Shown here one piece after another: positions 1 to 12,614 of a DNA stretch of 64,000 nt (position 1 is its first letter; each line of letters begins with the position of its first letter). The stretch is from contig JAGPXD010000002.1 of assembly GCA_020746995.1 (NCBI GenBank), positions 1,798,001 through 1,862,000 of the forward strand, read 5' to 3'. Both the position numbers and the translations under genes were made by a program. The DNA is from Plectosphaerella cucumerina. Lineage: Eukaryota > Ascomycota > Sordariomycetes > Glomerellales > Plectosphaerellaceae. The notes beneath the pieces are model-generated. The model saw nothing but the letters and a program-made list of their open reading frames with translations. It was not told the DNA's origin and searched no databases.

Positions 1-382
1 AACACTCTTGACTTTCGGCTCTCTTATGGCAATACGGATGCCTCTATTCCATCATTTCGTGTTTGGCCGAACGGTCAAATGATTGTTGCCGTGATTGGAT
101 CAGTGGGTCGTGCCCCTTTTCTTCGAGTCGTGCGGGTGAACTAGCGTCGTGAAAGCGGCGTCCCGGCGACTGGCAAGAAGCCGAAGACGGTCGGGACGAT
201 TCCTAAACGCCCTCGCGGACGGCATTGGTAATGTAGAGAAGCACGAAGTCCGCCTACTGCGTATCTCCTTGCTGAATTGTAGTATAAGAAACAGTATCGT
301 GTGTGTTGCCCGACCTGGCTGCTATACTCGTTGACATCACCAACCCCTGAGTCGATTCAGAAACAAACCTGACGCCGCAACC
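1..382. other. Intergenic / 5' flank of the aldolase gene
   Basis: No recognisable gene. A 61-codon open frame at 149-334 has basic, low-complexity composition and matches no family I know. The last stretch before 383 is probably the promoter and leader of the aldolase gene; the start context is GCAACCATGTCC. Confidence 0.5.
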
Positions 383-1234
383 ATGTCCTTTCCATCAGCC
401 CTCACGACGACGGTGCAGAATCCGAAGCTTCGACTTCTCAACTCTCTTCGCAAGGGTTCGAAACCAATCCTGACCTTCCTTGGCCTCCCATCCTATCGAA
501 CGGCGCAACTAGTAGCATCCACCGACCTCGACGGCGTCATCATCGACTGCGAGCACGGCCACATCAGCGACGATGCCATGCACGACTCCGTTGCGGCCGT
601 GGCCGCGCAGGGACTATCTCCCCTCGTACGGATTCGTATGAGCCATTCGGACTTGATCAAACGCGCTCTTGATGCCGGGGCTCACGGCATCGTTGTCCCG
701 ATGATTGACACTGCCGAAGATGCGGCGGCCGTGGTTCAGAGCGCGAAGTTCCCACCGCAAGGTTTGAGAGGGCAGGGGTCGGCGTTTCCCGGGTTCGCTC
801 ATGGGGTTGATGTTGCGTCGTATATCAAGACTGCCAACGAGACGCTCATCACCTGCGTCCAGATCGAATCGAAGCGTGGCGTAGAGAATGTTGATGCCAT
901 CTGCGCTGTTCCGGGGATAGGTGAGCCCTCCGCTAGCACTTCGTCCTTGGCCTTCCTAACATGTACAGACATGCTCTTCATAGGGCCCAACGACCTTGCC
1001 TTATCGGTTCTTGGGTATGTTCCGGCAAGAGGAGACGAGCCGGAGTTTGTGAATGCGATGGAGAGGATCGTCAGTGCGGCGAGAAGACATGGAAAGTGGG
1101 TGGCTCGGCTGTCGAATGACGGTGCGGCAGCCAAGTCTCATCTGGATGTCTTCGACATGGTGGCATTGGGGTACGATGTTCGTGCACTTCGAGAGTGGTA
1201 TTCGAATGAATTGAAGGTCGCCCGGGCGAAATAG
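383..1234 (+). CDS. HpcH/HpaI aldolase / citrate lyase family protein
   Basis: Exons 383-920 and 969-1234, 267 residues. The family consists of class II, metal-dependent pyruvate aldolases with a TIM barrel, such as 2,4-dihydroxyhept-2-enedioate aldolase. Diagnostic segments are GVIIDCEHGH near residue 51, the PPQGLRGQG loop near residue 125, a metal-ligand Glu in VQIESKRGVENV near residue 157 and, after the splice, DMLFIGPNDLA with the second acidic ligand. The 48-nt intron is a multiple of three and has no stop, so the unspliced frame stays open (283 residues), but removing it restores the conserved GI-DMLFIGP core. Donor is GTGAGC, acceptor TACAG, with a CCTAAC branch-like site. The ATG at 383 fits the family N-terminus. 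The physiological substrate cannot be told from sequence. It lies upstream of and codirectional with a GST gene, separated by 570 bp. Confidence 0.88.
   Translation: MSFPSALTTTVQNPKLRLLNSLRKGSKPILTFLGLPSYRTAQLVASTDLDGVIIDCEHGHISDDAMHDSVAAVAAQGLSPLVRIRMSHSDLIKRALDAGAHGIVVPMIDTAEDAAAVVQSAKFPPQGLRGQGSAFPGFAHGVDVASYIKTANETLITCVQIESKRGVENVDAICAVPGIGEPSASTSSLAFLTCTDMLFIGPNDLALSVLGYVPARGDEPEFVNAMERIVSAARRHGKWVARLSNDGAAAKSHLDVFDMVALGYDVRALREWYSNELKVARAK
921..968 (+). other. 48-nt stop-free intron in aldolase gene
   Basis: Begins GTGAGC and ends TACAG, with CCTAAC about 8 nt upstream of the acceptor. Its length is 3n and it is open in frame, so a translation-only annotation would add 16 residues within a conserved metal-site region. 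Confidence 0.8.
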
Positions 1235-1804
1235 CCAGCCACCTTGTCCTCTCCCATCCTACGGTATGTGGTGCATGTGTAAGCCAACCTAGATGTCACG
1301 CTGAAGTCATCGCGGGCCTGGACCCGGACTCGGCCTAATTGGGGTATTTGGGGACGGAGCGGACCTTTCGGAGGCTCCGAACATCTGCAGATCTGCTGAG
1401 TGTGCACCATAATGCTTCTGGTTGCAGATGAGTGTGTTTCCTTTTCTTCTGTGATTGATTGACGGCTGATTCCAAAGTAGGACGTGTGGGTATGCATCCG
1501 TAATCTGGTGCCTCCTGGAGGGCTTGAAACCTCCGTTCCGGCTGACCTCCTCGCCTTTGCATTAAGATTCTCATGAGCTAGGTAATCGCTGTACTTCTCA
1601 AGGTAAGGTACATGGACGCGTTGCAGTTGAGGTGAGCTCCTGTGACTCGCTCCGAGGGCAGAGGAAGCGATGCATACAAAAGAGACGGTGAGTCCCTAAT
1701 GACCTGTGCTCATTTCGACCATTCAAGCCTTCATCATTATTTAACTACTCACATCAGCCTTCACTTACCATCCTCAATCCCAAACTTCAAGACCCTTGAC
1801 GACC
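1235..1804. other. Intergenic region, aldolase 3' flank and GST promoter
   Basis: 570 bp between codirectional genes. Short frames here have no family signature. The C/T-rich stretch near 1720-1800 is a plausible GST leader. No RNA gene or repeat seen. Confidence 0.45.
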
Positions 1805-2467
1805 ATGGAGAACATCCAGAAAATCAAAGTCCTGGGAATCCACGGACCCAACGCCGGAAAGGTCATCCTCCTATGCGAGGAGCTGGGCCTGCCATACGAG
1901 ACGGAGACAATCCCCCTCAACGACGTCAAGAACCCAAAGTACGTCGCCATCAACCCCAACGGTCGCCTCCCATCCATCCAGGACCCCAACACGGACCTCA
2001 GCCTGTGGGAGTCGGGCGCCATCATCGAGTACCTCACCGAGAAGTACGACAAGGACCACAAGCTGAGCTTCGCGCCGGGCACCACCGAGTCCTACCACGC
2101 CCGCCAGTGGCTCTTCTTCCAGACCACCGGCCAGGGACCCTACTACGGACAGGCCATGTGGTTCATCATCTACCAGCAGCTCCCCGAGGCGCGCGAGCGC
2201 TACGTCAAGGAGGTCAACCGCGTCACCGGCGTGCTGGAGGGACATCTGGCGAGGCAGGAGCCCGATTCGGACGGCAAGATCTGGTTCTTGGGAGGACGGA
2301 TCTCGTACGTCGACATTGCCTTCTTCACCTGGCAGAACACGGTGACTCCTCGGATCCCGGATGAGGAGTTCAACCAGGATGACTACCCGTTTGTCAAGAA
2401 GTGGTCTGAGCAGATGCTCGCGCGCCCGAGCGTGCAGAAGGTTCTGAAGCTCCAGGAGGCCAAGTAG
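1805..2467 (+). CDS. Glutathione S-transferase (Ure2-like fungal class)
   Basis: 220 residues in one exon. It would conjugate glutathione to electrophiles, or act as a peroxidase or thiol transferase, in the cytosol. The N-terminal thioredoxin fold (about 1-85) shows KVLGIHGPNAGKVILLCEEL, the NPNGRLPSI cis-Pro segment and DLSLWESGAIIEYL, the glutathione gamma-glutamyl contact with its ES pair. The all-helical C-terminal domain (about 92-215) contains the QWLFFQTTGQGPYYGQ segment typical of the Ure2/GstA-like group. Length is normal for the family. The frame extends three codons upstream to a TTG, but the first ATG is at 1805 in context CGACCATGG, so I start there. It converges on the zinc-cluster gene with only 111 bp between stops. 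Substrate unknown. Confidence 0.93.
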   Translation: MENIQKIKVLGIHGPNAGKVILLCEELGLPYETETIPLNDVKNPKYVAINPNGRLPSIQDPNTDLSLWESGAIIEYLTEKYDKDHKLSFAPGTTESYHARQWLFFQTTGQGPYYGQAMWFIIYQQLPEARERYVKEVNRVTGVLEGHLARQEPDSDGKIWFLGGRISYVDIAFFTWQNTVTPRIPDEEFNQDDYPFVKKWSEQMLARPSVQKVLKLQEAK

Positions 2468-2578
2468 TGGGTGTTGAATCTTCGTTGCAGCTTGGATTGC
2501 CGAGACGTACGGGCGAGCTGGGTCTTCTTATGGGTGGAACAGCACACGAATAAAGTTTGATTTTGGATACCACCGTCC

Positions 2579-4611
2579 TCAATAAATCCACGTCAAAGCC
2601 ATCGGAGACCCTAGACCGAAGTTCTCGACAGCTTTCTTGGCGTCGTTGTGCAAGTCGCTACAAGTGCGATGCATTCGCCCGAGTTCCTCGGACTGTGAGT
2701 AGAAATCCCTGGCGAGCATTCCCAGCAATCGTACGAACGGATCAACGAGACGCAGGTCTGCGAGCCCCTCAGGTGACGTAGGGTTTTGGGTCAGGTTGGC
2801 AAGTATGCTTCTGGCTGCAGCGAAGAAGGCGTGAAGAAGCATCCTGTAAGGGGGTCAAAAAAAGCACCCAGAATGGTCGGGTTCCGGATGGGTCACTCAC
2901 CAGATACAAGAGCAATCCCCATGAGGTATGGACTCAATGAGCCGGATCGCTTTGCGTGATTCGACGAGGCATAGACTGGCCTGGGAAAGTGGCAGTCCGC
3001 TCTGGTCAAGGTCTTGATAGGAGGGTGTCGGCGACTGGTGGTCCAGGTGGCGATCGATCATCGCCAGGCAATGGATGTAAGTGAGCCGCAGCACCACTTT
3101 GTGGATCACCTCGCCTGACATCGGAGGTCCTGACGAAACACTGGAACCAACTGGCAGGTCCAGGTTCGTGCTAGATTTCCAATGTGACAACAAGAGACTC
3201 AGCTCATGTGCTGCAAGCGCCCTTTGCGTCTCCGTTTGTCGTCCAGCTCGGATCGAGTACAGCTGTTTGTACACCAGCCCCTGAATGACCGCGAGTCTGA
3301 TGCGAAGGTTGAATATGTCCACGTCACATGGCTCGGGGCCTGTTTTCGATGGAAGCAGAACGTCCATGTCGTCGTCATCTTGGCTGAAGGGTCGGCCTGT
3401 CCGAAGACTGATGTCCTTGTCGAGAATGTAAGCCTTCCAGAAGACCCGCCTCCGCTTCTCGAGCTGTAGCATCGTGAGGGGTGAGCCGGGGCACTCTCTG
3501 TGCAGGTTCATCGCCTGTGCCAAACGCAAGGCGGCAGCCACGAGCATCGCGGCCGGGGCCGGGTTCGGCGTCCCTTGCAGTATGCAAGCCATGCCCACCA
3601 GGGCCTGAACTGCCGAGAGGCTGTGTTCGGAGATGCTCAGTTCGGAAACGACGCCTAGGGCGTTTTGTATGTGACCGAAGGCCAGGACATTCTCGCGCGT
3701 GGGGTCCAGTGTGCGCAGGGCCCGGAGACGATGGGCTATGGACAGCACGACGTTGAGGCACGCCCACCAACCGGGGTCTCGGGGGGTAGACGTCGAGTAC
3801 TTGAGATTAAACTCCTCCAGGAAGTCCTCTTCATCAAAGAGGGGGAGAAACCTGTTGTAGTTGACGAAAGTCTCGTTGACCAGCTCCAGAGCGGCAGTCC
3901 TTGCGGGCAGCGGTTGGCGGGTTGCCAATGGACTAAATGCATACGACTCAGGAGCTAGATAGGACGATGCGCTTCCGGCGAGATGATCGTTTACATGACC
4001 CGCAAGAGTAGAGAAGTCGGCTTCGCCCTGGCCGGGTGTTTCGAATGATAGCCCGAAGTCGAACGCCTGGCTGTCGGCTTGTTGAGTAAACGGAATCTGG
4101 GACTCGGGTATCGATATCCATGGATTGCTGTCGCCAGGGAGGGTGATGAGTGCCGCATTGTTGTTGAAAACTGCGGGTGTCATTTGCTCTGCCCGCGAAC
4201 TGCTTTCAGGAACGGTTGTCATTCCCGGGGACTTCTGGTCTTTCAAAGCGCCCTCTACTTCTGAGAGCCTCTGTTCAAGTTGTGCGATGTATCTGAACCT
4301 GTGGTAGGTCAGATAGAGGTACATCTCTCGGGACTATGGTGACAGACGTACCCGGGTGGTCTGCGAGGCTTTTTTCTGGTTGCAATCGGCGTAAAGTGGC
4401 ATGTTGTTCTGTGTTTGGTGCACTGGGCGCATCCTGTTGCGGTAGGCTCACATCTGATCTTCTTCTTCCGGCACGCATCGCAAGCCTGGTGTTGTGTTAG
4501 TACACAGGCAATCTGTGTGTCTGGGATCACGGGGTCACTTGCCCGAACGACAATTTGGCGCTCCTCTCCCCCGGCACTTTGCGGCCTTCCAGGGCTCGTT
4601 TGAAGCTCCAT
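2579..4611 (-). CDS. Zn2Cys6 fungal transcription factor
   Basis: Exons on the minus strand: 4611-4543, 4485-4352, 4298-2901, 2843-2579; 621 residues. The N-terminus carries a complete zinc binuclear cluster, CX2CX6CX6CX2CX6C (cysteines about 25, 28, 35, 42, 45, 52), then a basic linker RKKPRRPPG and a short coiled coil beginning RYIAQLEQRLSEVE. The middle carries the fungal-specific transcription factor domain with its RRRVFWKAYILDKDISLRTG signature. The model needs three introns: 4486-4542 (apparently GC-AG, 57 nt, in frame), 4299-4351 (donor GTACGT) and 2844-2900 (donor GTGAGT). Removing the first gives IVVRACDACRKKKIRC, the usual run-in to a zinc cluster. The last exon starts MLLHAFFAAARSIL. 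Target genes cannot be inferred; the neighbouring GST is only a candidate. Confidence 0.88.
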
Positions 4612-5109
4612 GAGTTGCTCGCTGCTTAAATGTTGTCATGGGCTAGAAGATGATGAAGAAGAAGGGCCTTTATTATCGAAACTAGGCATTACAAGAGGGT
4701 ACCTGATGCATGCCCGCAGGCACGATTAGAAATCAAGCTCAAGTTGCCCTGCTGCTTGTAAGCCCTTCTACCTTAGGTGGGGGTTGGCTCCTCCGCCTTC
4801 ATGTTTCCATGCTGACACTGCAAGCTGCAGGCAGAGCTTCAGGGTGGTGTGGTGGGATTGGGAGGTGTGGCACATGATGAAACCAGCCCCTCTTAATTCT
4901 CCTTTGCTCCCAAGAAACCAGAAACATGTCCATGAATTGGGTGCGATACATCGCTGCAGTCTCTGATGCTCATGTACAACCTCCCTCACCGTCCACCCCA
5001 TCCCTCACCCTCTAAACTAATAACCAGAATCCAAAAGTAGAAATGAAGGAGATTACACCGTCGCAATGCCGAAGAGTCACCTTGGTCACCCTCAACAAAC
5101 AACCTCTTC
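4612..5109. other. Intergenic, HMG gene 3' flank and zinc-cluster gene promoter
   Basis: 498 bp between two minus-strand genes. No coding signature, RNA gene or repeat was recognised. Confidence 0.45.
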
Positions 5110-7429
5110 TCACGCTCCGAACCCCTCCTTGAAGCTGCCGCCTCTGAGCCACTCGACAACCTCAAAGCACACCCTCCTCTCCATCTTCTCATCAAAGCCA
5201 GCCCCCTGGAGCACCTTGACCATCATCAGCCCATTTCCCTTGAGTTCCACCGCCCCTCCGCGAGCCAGCTCCTCCTCCGCGCACGGCTTGACGTACACCA
5301 CCAGATCCGGCCCAACGATGCCTCGCCACAAGGTCGCCATCCACTGCCAATGATCCACCGGCGCGTACGTATCTGCAATGGGAATACGGCACGCGTGCCG
5401 GTCCGATATGGTCAGGGAGAATCCGCTCGGCAGCAGTGCCACCGGCAGCCTGGGCGGAGCAGCAGACGCGGGGATCGACGTGCCCGGCACATGTACCACA
5501 ATGACCTCCTCCTGCGAAGGCCTCCTGCCTCCAACCATGGGGGATCTTCCGGGAGATGGAGGACGGGTGGTGATGTGCCTGATGATCTGCCGCGATTTGT
5601 CGTGCCAGTGCACCATCTTCTGCATGTAATCGACGTACATGTCCGAAAGCGCCAGGCTGTCGTGGCTGTTCTTCCTGCTGCTGCCGGCGGAGCTCGACCC
5701 GCTCATCCGGGCGTCTTCGTCCCTGGGGTGGCCGTCCACCCATGTCTTGACGTCGATCTCGGACAGGCTGAGGAGGCCCCGATGCAGGGCGCCTCCGACC
5801 TGTTCGAGAAGGACGGGGTCTGGGCCCTCGACGGCGATGACGGCGCCGCGGGTCTCGATGTCGGGGCTCATGGGGTTCGGGGGCGCAAAAGGAGGGCTGA
5901 TCTTATCCAGCACCTTGAGCTTGTTAATGAACGGGATCGACATAAGGATCGTTTCGAGGCTGCGGTTGACTGGCTCGCGGGGGTGGACGATGCCGAGGCC
6001 CATCGGGTGGCCGCTGCCACGATCAGACTGTGGATCGTGGGTAGTTGGCGTAGGAGGTGGGATCTGCGTCTGCAGAGGAGGAAGTCGGAGGCTCTCGTCG
6101 AACCCGGAGTTTCGACCTTGTCCGGGGTATGGGCCCTGAGAAGGTCGAGGAGGGGGCGCCATGCCGCCGTGCCCTCGTCCCAGCGATGATGGCCCTGGCA
6201 ACGGACCTGGGCCATAGACAGGGCTAGGGCAAGGAGGCGTCCCCGTCGAGGCCTGCCTTGCCTGTCTGGTGATGATGTGACCCTGGTATGGGCCCTGAGG
6301 AGGCATGGGTTGGTAATGGCCAGGAGGGTTGAAGCGGCGGCGCTTCGCGTCAGAGGAAGGCGACATGGCTTCGTACTCTTCGTCAATATCGCGAAGGCCA
6401 TTATGCTGGTTTGGAGGAAAAGGTGGCTTCCCCTGAGGGAGGCCATGGCGGACCTCCCCCTCAAACATCCTCCCGTCTCGGCCCATGTAAGGCTGCATGT
6501 TTCCCCTTCCCACCGTTGGTGTCATGAGCGGTGTCGATGGGGTCTTTGGCGTGGCGATGTATCGTCCTCCGCACTTTGGGCAGCGTCCCGGGTCTTCTCC
6601 CGCCGCTGAGCCCGGTCGGTTTGCTGTTTTTGCGTTCCGCCGTGGCTGGTATCGGTAGTCGGGGTATTGCCGCTGATGCCGCAGCTTTTCCTCTTCTGCG
6701 AGGTTTTTCCAGTACTCCTTGGTCTCCTCTGCCTGGATCCTCCACTGCTCGCCGATGATCTTGGAGATTTCCGGGTTTGCGAGGCCTGGGTTCTGAGCGA
6801 CTACCTGCCCCTGATGATGTTGTCTGTACAAGATGAAGGCTACCGGCAGAGGACACAGTCAGTTTCCAAGAAGCAATGTGTCGTGCCGCGTGTCCAATGT
6901 CTTGTCTCTGAGGGCACACACTCAACAAAGAAAAAGGTTCACGATACGTGCCGTCTCAACAGTGGCCAACCCATTGACAGTGCAGTAGAGACAGCACGGC
7001 AGAGGGCGGTGAGATGGAGAGGGAAGAGGAATAGTGACGAGTGGGTAAAAGTGAAAATAACTGACCGTTCCGTGGTCGGGGCACCTTTGGTGCAGGAGTG
7101 CAGAGACAGATGAAGTCCCTGCCGCCTTCGGCGCTGGCAGGGACGGCGTGCGGCGTGTCCAGTGCCAGGTTTGCCGGCCTCGCACCGCCGGGCTCGTGGG
7201 CATCAGCGGACGAGGTCCTCTTCCTGGTGCTGCTGCGCGTCTCCGGCCTGTCCGCCGCGGCCTCTATCGACGACGAAGATGCTGGCAGTAGTGGTGATGG
7301 TGCTGCCGCGTCGTCTGATACGGCGCTGACGCTCGTCCTTCGGTCCATGGTTGAAAGGACGGAGGCGACGGATGCTGCCCCTGATGAGGACGAGGCCCGC
7401 CGCGCTTTCAAGGTGCCGGCATCTGTCAT
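5110..7429 (-). CDS. HMG-box (MATA_HMG type) transcription regulator
   Basis: Exons 7429-7066 and 6839-5110 on the minus strand, 697 residues. The DNA-binding HMG box spans about residues 115-190: PKVPRPRNAFILYRQHHQ, then NPGLANPEISKIIGEQW and EEEKLRHQRQYPDYRYQPRR. The preceding FICLCTPAPK is also typical of this fungal group, which includes S. pombe Ste11 and N. crassa FMF-1 type regulators of mating and sexual development. That assignment to a subfamily is an inference. The rest is low-complexity Pro/Gly/Ser sequence plus a conserved-looking C-terminal region. A 226-nt intron (6840-7065, donor GTCAGT) splits the box after PRPRN. The start at 7429 is the first ATG in frame. An overlapping upstream frame ends on it, and an alternative upstream intron could extend the N-terminus (see findings). 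Confidence 0.87.
6840..7065 (-). other. Long intron splitting the HMG box
   Basis: 226 nt, the longest intron in the window. Donor GTCAGT, acceptor GGTAG followed by CCTTCATCTTG. Splicing joins PRPRN to AFILYRQ with a phase-1 codon, which reconstitutes helix 1 of the HMG box. Confidence 0.85.
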
Positions 7430-7599
7430 TTTGGGCTGGTGGGGAGCAAACGGGGGAGGAGCCGGCTTGGTCGAGCACTGGACATTGGAGGGCGTACACC
7501 ATGCCGGGGTTGCTGCCGAGCTGAGCGGGAGGAGAGGGGCGCGCGTCGCCCGCGTGTAGTATATGATGAGTCGTCGTAGGCCAGCCGGCCGTGCGACAT
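7426..7599 (-). other. 57-codon upstream frame overlapping the HMG gene start (ATGA)
   Basis: An ATG at 7599 opens a frame starting MSHGRLAYDDSS. Its TGA (7428-7426) overlaps the main ATG (7429-7427) as ATGA. It may be a uORF acting by termination-reinitiation. Alternatively, a 62-nt GTACGC...CCACCAG intron could fuse it in frame to the HMG protein. No branch site is evident for that intron, so I prefer the uORF reading. Confidence 0.4.
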
Positions 7600-10521
7600 A
7601 TCAGACGCAGCAAGGCGGTTTCTCTCTAGCTGGGGGAGGGTCCAGTCTCGCCCAGACACTGGCGAGGTCTGGGGGGGTCGGGGGAAGGGGGGATGGGATG
7701 CCGGGGGGACGAGCCGGCTGGTGAGATGAGGAAAAGGAAACGGGGGCTGGTGCGAGATGACGGATGATGGGTATTGGAGGAGATCTATCGGCGGAGACAG
7801 GAGATGTACCCGTTTCGGGCCTTGCAAGAGGCGAAGCTGGCCAGGATTATGTGAGAGAGGATATGAGAGAGAGGGAGAGGAAGTGGGCAAGCAGAAAGGA
7901 AGACTGGGGTGATGGAGGACGAGGCGGCCTGGATGGCTCCCCGGGGGAACTGTAGATGCTTAGTCCCGAGACCTTGCATCCGTTGTGGTTCGCGGGTTCG
8001 ATTGTCCCTCCTCTGCCCTCGTCCGTTGGCTTCTTCTTCGTCTCCTTTGTGGGCAGAGGCGGTTGTTCAGTACAGGATTCCTCGTTTCCTTAGAGAACGG
8101 GCTGCGGCTCCCACAGGGAAGGGTGGGACGGGGGAGGCGGACAATGATACTGTGCTCTCCGGTGTCGGTCTGCCTCCTTATTCCTGGCGAGGGTACTTCT
8201 TCTGCAGGTGGGTGACTTTGTGCTGGATAGCCGCGACGGTCATCATGTCGTCTCGAGTATGACAGGCTGAGACGGACGAGGCTTGTTGCAGGGAGAACGG
8301 GGCCGCCAGGAGAAAGGAGGAGGAGAGGAGCATCAGGTAGGTGAGTTGGGATGGTGAGCAGTGACAAACCGGCCTGCCTTGTCGTCAAGGCGCGGCGCGG
8401 ACTGGTCAGAGCAACAACGGCCAGCCCCAAACTGGTGGGGGCACGGGAAGAGGAACCGCGGGAGCAGACTGATCCAGGGGTGGAGGTGAAGGGGAGGGGA
8501 GAAGGGGGGGGCGTGGACGCCGGGAGACGGCAGGTTGCCGCCAAACCGTTCGTCAGGCGGCGGTGGGTATGTGGAGAGGAGGAATGATATGCGGACGGGA
8601 TGTGAGGTCTTGGGAGGTGAGATATGGGGCGTGGCAGATGGTAGGGCCGGAGGCTCTTCAATGTCTCGGGAGGGCAACCAGGGGTTGTGACTTGTTGACC
8701 ACACAGGCACTTAAGGCACTTTGACACTGGCAGGGCCCATGCATATGACGAGCCATCATGATGCTCAGCCCGGATCAAGGAGCCGGACCAACCCAACCCA
8801 GCCCACGCCCGGACGGGGGCCCTGTCCTCCTTTCCCTCCCGTCGGTCAGAAACGATGGACGCTTGCTCAAACCCTTCCTTGGCTACCGGGAAACCGGTAG
8901 CTCAGCCGAGCTGAAGTGTGAAGCCGGTCGACGGAGCCTCCATCGCTGTTCCGCCATGACGGGTTTCCCCCCCCTTTCTCTGACCGCGTCCTGCGGGTTC
9001 CTTTGTCTCCAGGCGCGCCGCGTCGTTTGCTCGCAGGAAAGAAACTTTTCGCCATCCGTCATGACAAGTACTCCAGCAAATAGAGCCCTCAGAGTGTGTT
9101 TCCCCTGGGACCCCACGCGCTTCCCGGCTGCCGGACCCGCGCGTCAAAGGGGCCGGTTGGAAGAAAGCCCGGCGGCGGCGGCTGCGACTATGCTGGATGG
9201 AAGAAAGAACCCGAGGGCTGAGGGTTTGTCGGGGATAGGCGAGACGGGGGGAATCGAGGGAGCTGGGAGTCAGTCCCCTCCCCTCTGACTTTCTCCGTTC
9301 TGGCTTCGATGCTTAGGCAAGGGAAACAAGGCCTCCTTGTTACCTCCAGCTGCCGGGTGCAGCCCGACGAACTTCTTTTGTCCGACCTTCTTTTCCCACC
9401 CGGGACCGCTCTTCGTCGTTCTTTGTGCCCTTCAAGCACCATCCACAGGGGCCCTGGCTCCCATCCTCTCTCCCACCCTCGATCATGCGAAAAAAGGGCC
9501 CTCGTCCTACCAGAGTGAAAGAGAAGAGCCAACAATGCCATGGCTGCGTTGGAATGCGCAAGTCTGCTCCATACTCCGAGAGAGGGACCCAAACCCTGTT
9601 GTCTTGTTGGAGGCCGGCCGCTGGAATGCCCATCGGCTGGGGCAGAACAAAGACAATGTCCGCAAGATCTGGCAAAGGGGGCGGCCACTGGCACTTGACA
9701 CTTTGTGCGTGTGTACGCCCCCGATGCCATGCCACCGTCGCCCTCCACGTGATGTTTCTCCTTCGCTCCGCTCTGTTCGTCCGGCATGGCCTACATTCGT
9801 CGGACGAGGCGTGCTCCGTCCGGTTTGGGAATGCGATTAAAGAGCCCCAAAAAGCCCAGCTCGGCGTTTCAAGGGTGGCCGGGCCGTCAACATGGCTCCC
9901 GTTGGCTGACTTGTTGAGCTCGTGTCTCGGAGCCAGGATGGAGAAATGTCTTATATGTCCGGATGCTGTTTGCACGCAGGCCATCTGTGCTGATCTTTTC
10001 TCATTTCACCACACTGTACACTCCCGAGACCCCCAGCACAGATCCTGCCAGGCTCAGGCTCGCACCACGGGACCGGACGGACGGACGGACAGATGAACGA
10101 CCGGGCGCCAGACAGCCGGACGAGCCAGGAGTTTGCCGGATCGTATCGATGCTGGCTGGGGAGCTGAGGAATCTGCCGGTTTCAATCCAGATTCCCCCTG
10201 TCGTCATTTGCGCTGGGCGAAAGAGCGAAAGGTATCTACTCGGACCGCAACTGCAGGTCCGCGTCTCGTGTTTCTTGCTCCAGTCCCTACCTACCTGCGA
10301 CTGAACGCCATGAGTCTCGACTGACCGCTTTACATCTGAGTTGTGACATACAAAAACCAACCTCGTCTTTTCATTCCCCATTGACTCCCAATCCCCGGCC
10401 AGACCGGGCCAGAGGGAACAGAAAAAGTTACCAGAATACAAGTCCAGCGCCACGAGAGGGTGCTTGCTCCATGCTACCCTCCTCGTCGCCACCGGAAGGT
10501 GTGTGCCGTTGTTCCGCCGCC
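7430..10521. other. 3.1 kb gene-poor region upstream of the HMG gene
   Basis: No protein family was recognised on either strand. The part nearest the HMG gene (about 7620-7760) is strongly purine-rich on the plus strand, that is, C/T-rich on the HMG sense strand, as in fungal leaders. A short GACG repeat lies near 10075-10091. Open frames here are overlapping, Pro/Arg-rich and mutually antisense, which points to GC-driven chance frames. Confidence 0.5.
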
Positions 10522-12183
<1,662 letters not shown>

Positions 12184-12614
12184 TTTGGCGAAGTTGCGTG
12201 CGCCTAGACGGTGCGCGGACGGATTTTGATGGTTCGGTAAGTCGGCTCGGGGTTGTCTGGCGTGAATTGAAGCTGGCGCAATGATGCAGGGTGCGATGCG
12301 ATGTGGTTCGGGTTGGTCGATGGGCAAGCGTGGAGCTCCAGAAGATTTTGGGGGACGCGCTTCATCCATCCATCCCTTCTGCAGGCGCAACTGGCGCCGC
12401 CCGTCCTGGAGCAGCAGCCACTTCCACTGGATGGGTCCGTGCACGGTCCAGCACGTGACCTGGCGATGGCTTCGTGTCCAGCGCGCTTCAACTTGTGACT
12501 GTGGGCAAGGCTTGGTGATCTTTATTCTCATATCTTGGTCATGATTCTCGTAAGTTCATTGTATCTTTTGAACCTGTTCATGTAACGAATTTACCCCCAT
12601 GAACAAGCTTTTGC
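12184..12614. other. Intergenic, RVB1 promoter and transporter 3' flank
   Basis: 431 bp between two minus-strand genes. No further gene or repeat recognised. Confidence 0.45.

Noticed and set aside
149..334. 61-codon plus-strand frame upstream of the aldolase
   Set aside because: Basic, low-complexity composition, no motif, no splice continuation.
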